A DNA stretch of 57,213 bases, from assembly GCF_016278715.1 (NCBI RefSeq), contig NZ_JADQBH010000045.1:1-57213 (forward strand), in the 5' to 3' direction. A model generated the notes under the pieces. The model did not search any database. It saw only the letters and a program-made list of their open reading frames with translations, and had not been told where the DNA came from. Below, piece by piece: positions 53,478-57,213 of the stretch. Position 1 is the stretch's first letter, and every line of letters starts with the position of its first letter. Position numbers and translations under genes: made by a program. This DNA comes from Marinilabilia sp. (lineage in GTDB: Bacteria; Bacteroidota; Bacteroidia; Bacteroidales; Marinilabiliaceae).

Positions 53478-55247
53478 ATGAACTTAGCTAAGTTAACCAT
53501 TGATAATAAGCCGGTAGTTGTGGAAAAGGGAACTACGGTTCTTGAAGCTGCCAAATCTATCGGCATCAAAATTCCATCTTTGTGCTATATGAAGATGGAC
53601 GATATGAATTTTGAGAATAAACCGGGTGGTTGCCGGGTTTGTGTAGTCGAAGTGGAAGGACGACGCAATCTGGCTCCTGCCTGCAAAACCGAATGTACCG
53701 ACGGTATGGTGGTCAATACGCATACGGTTCGGGTGGTAAATGCCCGTCGTACTGTTGTGGAATTGATATTGTCCGACCACCCCGCGGAGTGTCTTACCTG
53801 TGCCAAATCCGGGGAGTGCGAACTGCAGGACCTCGCGCAAAATCTTGGTATCCGTGAAATTCATTATACAGGAGAACAGTCGCATTACAAAGGCGACCAG
53901 TCGCCTGCCATTATTCGCGAGATGGACAAATGCATCATGTGCCGCCGATGTGAGACTGCTTGTAATGAGGTTCAGACCGTGGGTGTTTTGTCGGCCGTGA
54001 ACCGTGGATTCGAATCGGTTGTGGCGCCGGCTTTTGAAATGGACCTTGACCATTCAGTTTGCACATACTGTGGTCAGTGCGTAGCTGTTTGTCCCACCGG
54101 GGCATTGACCGAAAGAGATTATACCTGGAAAGTTATTGAGGCTTTAGTCAACCCCAACAAAACGGTGGTGGTGCAAACGGCTCCTGCCGTTCGTGCCGCG
54201 TTAGGAGAATCATTCGGGATGGAACCCGGCTCTTTGGTTACCGGAAAGATGGTTTCCGCCCTTCGAAAATTGGGATTTGATTATGTTTTTGATACCGATT
54301 TTGCAGCCGATTTGACCATTATGGAAGAGGGAACCGAACTGCTGGACCGCCTGAGCCGCCATTTGAGTGGAGATAAGGAGGTTAAACTACCTATTCTGAC
54401 CAGTTGTTGTCCCGGTTGGGTGAAGTTTTTTGAGCATCAGTTTCCTGAAATGATGGATGTGCCATCTACAGCCAAGTCGCCCCAGCAGATGTTCGGCTCC
54501 ATTGCAAAGTCTTATTTTGCAAAAAAAATGAACAAGAAGCGCGAGGATTTAGTGGTGGTTTCGGTAATGCCTTGTCTGGCAAAAAAATATGAGTGTACCC
54601 GCGAAGAGTTCTCTGTAAACGGCGATCCCGATGTGAATGTTTCTATCTCAACAAGAGAACTGGCTCAGCTTATACGTAATGCCAATCTGGATTTTGCTTC
54701 ACTTCCGGATGAAGACTTTGACCAGCCTTTGGGCGAATCTTCAGGAGCAGCGGTGATTTTCGGAACAACAGGAGGGGTTATTGAGGCAGCGGTGCGAACT
54801 GCTTATGAGTTGCATACCGGAAAACATCTGGAAAAAGTTGATTTCAAAGAGTTGCGGGGAATGGAAGGTTCACGGAAAGCGACTGTCGATTTTGACGGTT
54901 TAAAACTCAATATTGGTATTGCTCATGGATTAGGAAATGCCCGAAAGCTGCTGGAAGAAGTCAAGTCCGGAAAGTCGGAGTTCCATGCCATCGAAATTAT
55001 GGCGTGTCCCGGCGGTTGCATCGGCGGAGGCGGTCAGCCTTATCATCACGGAAATGTGGATATTCTTAAGAAACGTCAACGGGCTATTTATGAAGAGGAT
55101 AAAGGGAAACCTATACGTAAGTCGCATGATAACCCGTTTATTCAGGTTTTGTATAAAGAATTTCTGGGGAAACCAATGAGTGATTTATCACACGAATTAC
55201 TACATACACACTATTTTGACCGTAAGAAAAAAGCTGAAGTTGAATAG
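53478..55247 (+). CDS. hydA: [FeFe]-hydrogenase catalytic subunit HydA2 (A3-type)
   Basis: A 589-aa group A hydrogenase with the same domain order as HydA1: [2Fe-2S] (residues 1-80), His-Cys3 (HPAECLTCAKSGEC), two ferredoxin [4Fe-4S] sites (CIMCRRCETAC, CTYCGQCVAVCP) and the H-cluster. L1 is TSCCPGW (C310, C311), L2 is MPCLAKKYE (C366) and L3 is MACPGGCIGGGGQP (C510, C514), so all ligands and the proton-transfer Cys are present. It has no C-terminal thioredoxin-like domain. With HydB2 and HydC2 it should form a bifurcating trimer. The C-terminal tail is Lys-rich. Confidence 0.96.
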   Translation: MNLAKLTIDNKPVVVEKGTTVLEAAKSIGIKIPSLCYMKMDDMNFENKPGGCRVCVVEVEGRRNLAPACKTECTDGMVVNTHTVRVVNARRTVVELILSDHPAECLTCAKSGECELQDLAQNLGIREIHYTGEQSHYKGDQSPAIIREMDKCIMCRRCETACNEVQTVGVLSAVNRGFESVVAPAFEMDLDHSVCTYCGQCVAVCPTGALTERDYTWKVIEALVNPNKTVVVQTAPAVRAALGESFGMEPGSLVTGKMVSALRKLGFDYVFDTDFAADLTIMEEGTELLDRLSRHLSGDKEVKLPILTSCCPGWVKFFEHQFPEMMDVPSTAKSPQQMFGSIAKSYFAKKMNKKREDLVVVSVMPCLAKKYECTREEFSVNGDPDVNVSISTRELAQLIRNANLDFASLPDEDFDQPLGESSGAAVIFGTTGGVIEAAVRTAYELHTGKHLEKVDFKELRGMEGSRKATVDFDGLKLNIGIAHGLGNARKLLEEVKSGKSEFHAIEIMACPGGCIGGGGQPYHHGNVDILKKRQRAIYEEDKGKPIRKSHDNPFIQVLYKEFLGKPMSDLSHELLHTHYFDRKKKAEVE

Positions 55248-55300
55248 GTTTGTAACGAGTTGATAACTGTTCATTGATAATTTGATAACTGAAAAATGTT

Positions 55301-55774
55301 ATGGCAAAAATAAAAATACCCGAAAATAAGGTTCAGGAATTGAAGGACTTGTGCGCCCAATTCAAAAATGAACCCGGCGAATTGATTAACGTATTGCATG
55401 GAGCCCAGGGAATGTTTGGCTACCTGCCTGCCGAAGTGCAGGAAATTGTGGCAGAGGGAATGAATGTCTCTTTAGCCCATGTGTATGGTGTGGTTACATT
55501 TTATTCGTTTTTTTCAATGTTGCCCAAAGGAAAACATCCCATCTCCATTTGTATGGGAACTGCCTGCTATGTGAGGGGAGCGGAAAAGGTGTTGGATGAG
55601 TTTAAGCGTCATTTGGATGTGAAAGTTGGCGATACCACTCCTGACGGGAAATTCTCCCTGAGTTGTTTGCGTTGCGTGGGAGCCTGTGGACTGGCCCCGG
55701 TGGTGACCATCGGAGAGCGCGTTTACGGACGTGTTTCGCCGGAAGATGTAAAAGGGATTCTCGGAGAGTATTAA
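55301..55774 (+). CDS. hydC: [FeFe]-hydrogenase subunit HydC2 (NuoE-like)
   Basis: A 157-aa thioredoxin-fold [2Fe-2S] subunit. VYGVVTFYSFFSMLPKGKHPISICMGTACYVRG and later CLRCVGACGLAP supply the Cys ligands (CMGTAC is C-x4-C; CVGAC is C-x3-C). It mediates electron transfer between HydB2 and HydA2. It comes 53 nt after hydA2 and is separated from hydG by a REP-like hairpin. Confidence 0.94.
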   Translation: MAKIKIPENKVQELKDLCAQFKNEPGELINVLHGAQGMFGYLPAEVQEIVAEGMNVSLAHVYGVVTFYSFFSMLPKGKHPISICMGTACYVRGAEKVLDEFKRHLDVKVGDTTPDGKFSLSCLRCVGACGLAPVVTIGERVYGRVSPEDVKGILGEY

Positions 55775-55779
55775 ATTTC

Positions 55780-55850
55780 AGGAGCGGCGAAGTAGGAGTG
55801 GCGGATTCCGGTCTGCCTTTTGCTACTGCGGATCGGAACCCGCCGCTCCT
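55780..55850. repeat. REP-like GC-rich inverted repeat between hydC2 and hydG
   Basis: Ten-base ends aggagcggcg (55780-55789) and cgccgctcct (55841-55850) are perfect complements. Inside, ggcggattccgg faces cggaacccgcc. The left side also contains a second near-copy ggagtggcg. It starts 5 nt after the hydC2 stop. Confidence 0.6.
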
Positions 55851-55893
55851 ATAAAAAACCGTAAAACCTTTCCGAAAACACCACATTCATCGT

Positions 55894-55913
55894 ACCTTTA
55901 ATCCCTTAAAGGT
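55894..55913 (+). promoter_or_regulatory. Short hairpin just before the hydG start
   Basis: The arms acctttaa (55894-55901) and ttaaaggt (55906-55913) pair perfectly around loop tccc. It ends 6 nt before the ATG at 55920. A TACCTTTA box covers its left arm, so it could instead be a promoter element. Confidence 0.4.
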
Positions 55914-55919
55914 TTTGTT

Positions 55920-57213
55920 ATGTCCGTAATTTATCATCCTCAGAAATATAAGATTGATGATCGTCCCATGCAGAATTTTATTGATTCTGATGAGATTTGG
56001 GAGACTCTGAAGCGGAATGAGAATCCCGCAAGGGAAAGGGTGCGTGAGGTCATTGCCCGTTCGCTGGATAAGCATCGTTTGTCGATGGATGAAACGGCCG
56101 TATTGATCAATGCCAATACGCCCGAACTCATTGAAGAAATTAAGAATGGTGCTCGTGAGCTGAAAGAGCGGGTTTACGGAAAGCGGATTGTCTTGTTTGC
56201 ACCTCTTTACATCGGAAACCTTTGCGTAAATAATTGTGCGTACTGTGGCTTCCGTACTGAAAATAAGAAGCAGAAGAGGATTACGCTATCTTCCGATGAA
56301 ATCAGGGCAGAGGTGGAAATGCTGGAGAATTCCGGTCATAAGCGTTTGATACTTGTTTTCGGAGAACACCCCAAATACGATGCTGAATTTATTGCCGAAA
56401 CGGTACGCAATGTGTATAGTGTAAAAAAAGGCAATGGAGAAATCCGGCGGGTCAATATCAACGCCGCCCCCATGAACTTGGAGGATTTCAAAATTGTGAA
56501 GGATGCAGGAATCGGTACTTATCAGGTATTCCAGGAGACCTACGAGCGCAATGCTTATCTGAAAGTGCATTTGGGCGGAAAGAAACGTGATTATGACTGG
56601 CGGATTACTGCATTGGACCGTGCCCAGGAAGCCGGAATCGACGATGTGGGAATTGGTGCCTTGATGGGGCTTTACGATTGGCGATTCGAGGTATTGGGCT
56701 TGTTGAGACATGTCAACCACTTTGAGGCAGTTTATAAGGTGGGGCCCCATACCATATCATTTCCACGCCTCAAGCAGGCTTCCGGTTTTGATGTGAAGCC
56801 GGAATTCGAGGTAAGTGATGAGGAGTTTACCCGTCTGGTGGCCATTCTTCGTCTGGCAGTTCCTTACACAGGATTGATTCTTACCGCCCGCGAACCTGCA
56901 CACATTCGTGATGAGGTTCTTCAATATGGCGTATCACAGATAGATGGCGGTACCAACATTGAGATGAAGGGCTATTCGTCCCGAAAAGACAAACAGGATC
57001 TTGACCATGAGCAATTTACTATTGGGGATAACCGCACCTTGAATGAAGTGATGGAAGAACTCCTGGGGCATGGTTATTTGCCCTCGTTTTGCACTGCTTG
57101 TTACCGGTTGAAACGAACGGGGGAGCATTTCATGGAATTTTCTGTTCCTGGGTTTATTAAGCGCTTTTGTCAGCCCAATGCCATGCTCACTTTGGCCGAA
57201 TATCTGGAAGATT
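55920..57213 (+). CDS. hydG: [FeFe]-hydrogenase maturase HydG (3' end outside window)
   Basis: A radical-SAM tyrosine lyase that supplies the CO/CN-containing iron unit for the H-cluster. The ATG at 55920 follows the 55894 hairpin. The SAM cluster motif CVNNCAYC (C-x3-C-x2-C) lies near residues 103-110. The C-terminal auxiliary cluster motif reads CTAC, 22 residues, then Cys (residues about 391-417). 431 codons are present; the frame is open at the window edge, and the family's usual length is about 470 aa, so only the tail is missing. HydE and HydF would be expected further downstream. Confidence 0.95.
   Translation, partial: MSVIYHPQKYKIDDRPMQNFIDSDEIWETLKRNENPARERVREVIARSLDKHRLSMDETAVLINANTPELIEEIKNGARELKERVYGKRIVLFAPLYIGNLCVNNCAYCGFRTENKKQKRITLSSDEIRAEVEMLENSGHKRLILVFGEHPKYDAEFIAETVRNVYSVKKGNGEIRRVNINAAPMNLEDFKIVKDAGIGTYQVFQETYERNAYLKVHLGGKKRDYDWRITALDRAQEAGIDDVGIGALMGLYDWRFEVLGLLRHVNHFEAVYKVGPHTISFPRLKQASGFDVKPEFEVSDEEFTRLVAILRLAVPYTGLILTAREPAHIRDEVLQYGVSQIDGGTNIEMKGYSSRKDKQDLDHEQFTIGDNRTLNEVMEELLGHGYLPSFCTACYRLKRTGEHFMEFSVPGFIKRFCQPNAMLTLAEYLED

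Noticed and set aside
1-57213. CRISPR arrays, complete IS elements, prophage genes
   Set aside because: No regularly spaced repeats, transposase or phage structural genes were seen.

Overview
The window reads as a chromosomal stretch of an anaerobic, fermentative member of the Bacteroidota, probably near the Bacteroidales/Marinilabiliales. Supporting signs are a secreted nuclease with a type IX secretion (T9SS) C-terminal sorting domain, a PorT-like T9SS protein, promoters of the Bacteroidota type (TTTG/TTG, 18-21 bp, TAnnTTTG), a general lack of Shine-Dalgarno sequences, a menaquinone methyltransferase, and several [FeFe]-hydrogenases. The species assignment is inference.

Bases 1-22300 hold mixed housekeeping and accessory genes: a T9SS-type endonuclease I, a metallo-beta-lactamase-fold hydrolase, a secreted protein with a nucleoside-hydrolase-like aspartate motif, a TlpA-like thioredoxin, a nitroreductase, a malate/lactate dehydrogenase (Ldh_2), a serpin lipoprotein, a YdfG-like short-chain dehydrogenase, short-form PurL, MenG/UbiE-PorT-COG2509 oxidoreductase, a TrmH-type methyltransferase, a BamA/TamA-like lipoprotein, class II fructose-bisphosphate aldolase, an SNF-family symporter and a helix-hairpin-helix protein. 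Several short inverted-repeat elements lie between them.

Bases 22500-37500 form the conserved translation/transcription block: rpsU, a tyrosine recombinase, hpf, tuf, tRNA-Trp, secE, nusG, rplK, rplA, rplJ, rplL, rpoB, rpoC and a DUF3467 gene. Hairpins sit at rpsU/xer, in the tuf leader, after tuf, between rplL and rpoB, and after rpoC. hpf carries a strong Shine-Dalgarno, which is unusual for this phylum.

Bases 38700-57213 are the most interesting part: a hydrogen-metabolism island of about 18 kb. It has a first trimeric NAD-linked [FeFe]-hydrogenase (hydC1-hydB1-hydA1) with a minimal HydB and a HydA whose L1 motif is TSCSPGW. Next is an antisense UspA-like gene whose 3' end contains the hydA1 terminator. 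Then comes a module of a thioredoxin-fold ferredoxin, a group C-type sensory hydrogenase with PAS domain, and a SpoIIE/PP2C phosphatase. This is followed by DRTGG, an RsbW-like ATPase, a group D-like hydrogenase homologue, a second DRTGG, PHP, a second HATPase, a HndB-like protein, and a full HydB2-HydA2-HydC2 trimer. The window ends inside hydG, the H-cluster maturase. In total there are four H-cluster-domain proteins (two catalytic, two apparently sensory/regulatory), two GHKL ATPases and one PP2C phosphatase. This suggests a hydrogen- or redox-sensing phospho-signalling circuit, possibly partner switching, that adjusts a bifurcating and a non-bifurcating hydrogenase. The sensing circuit is inference; the gene content is seen directly.
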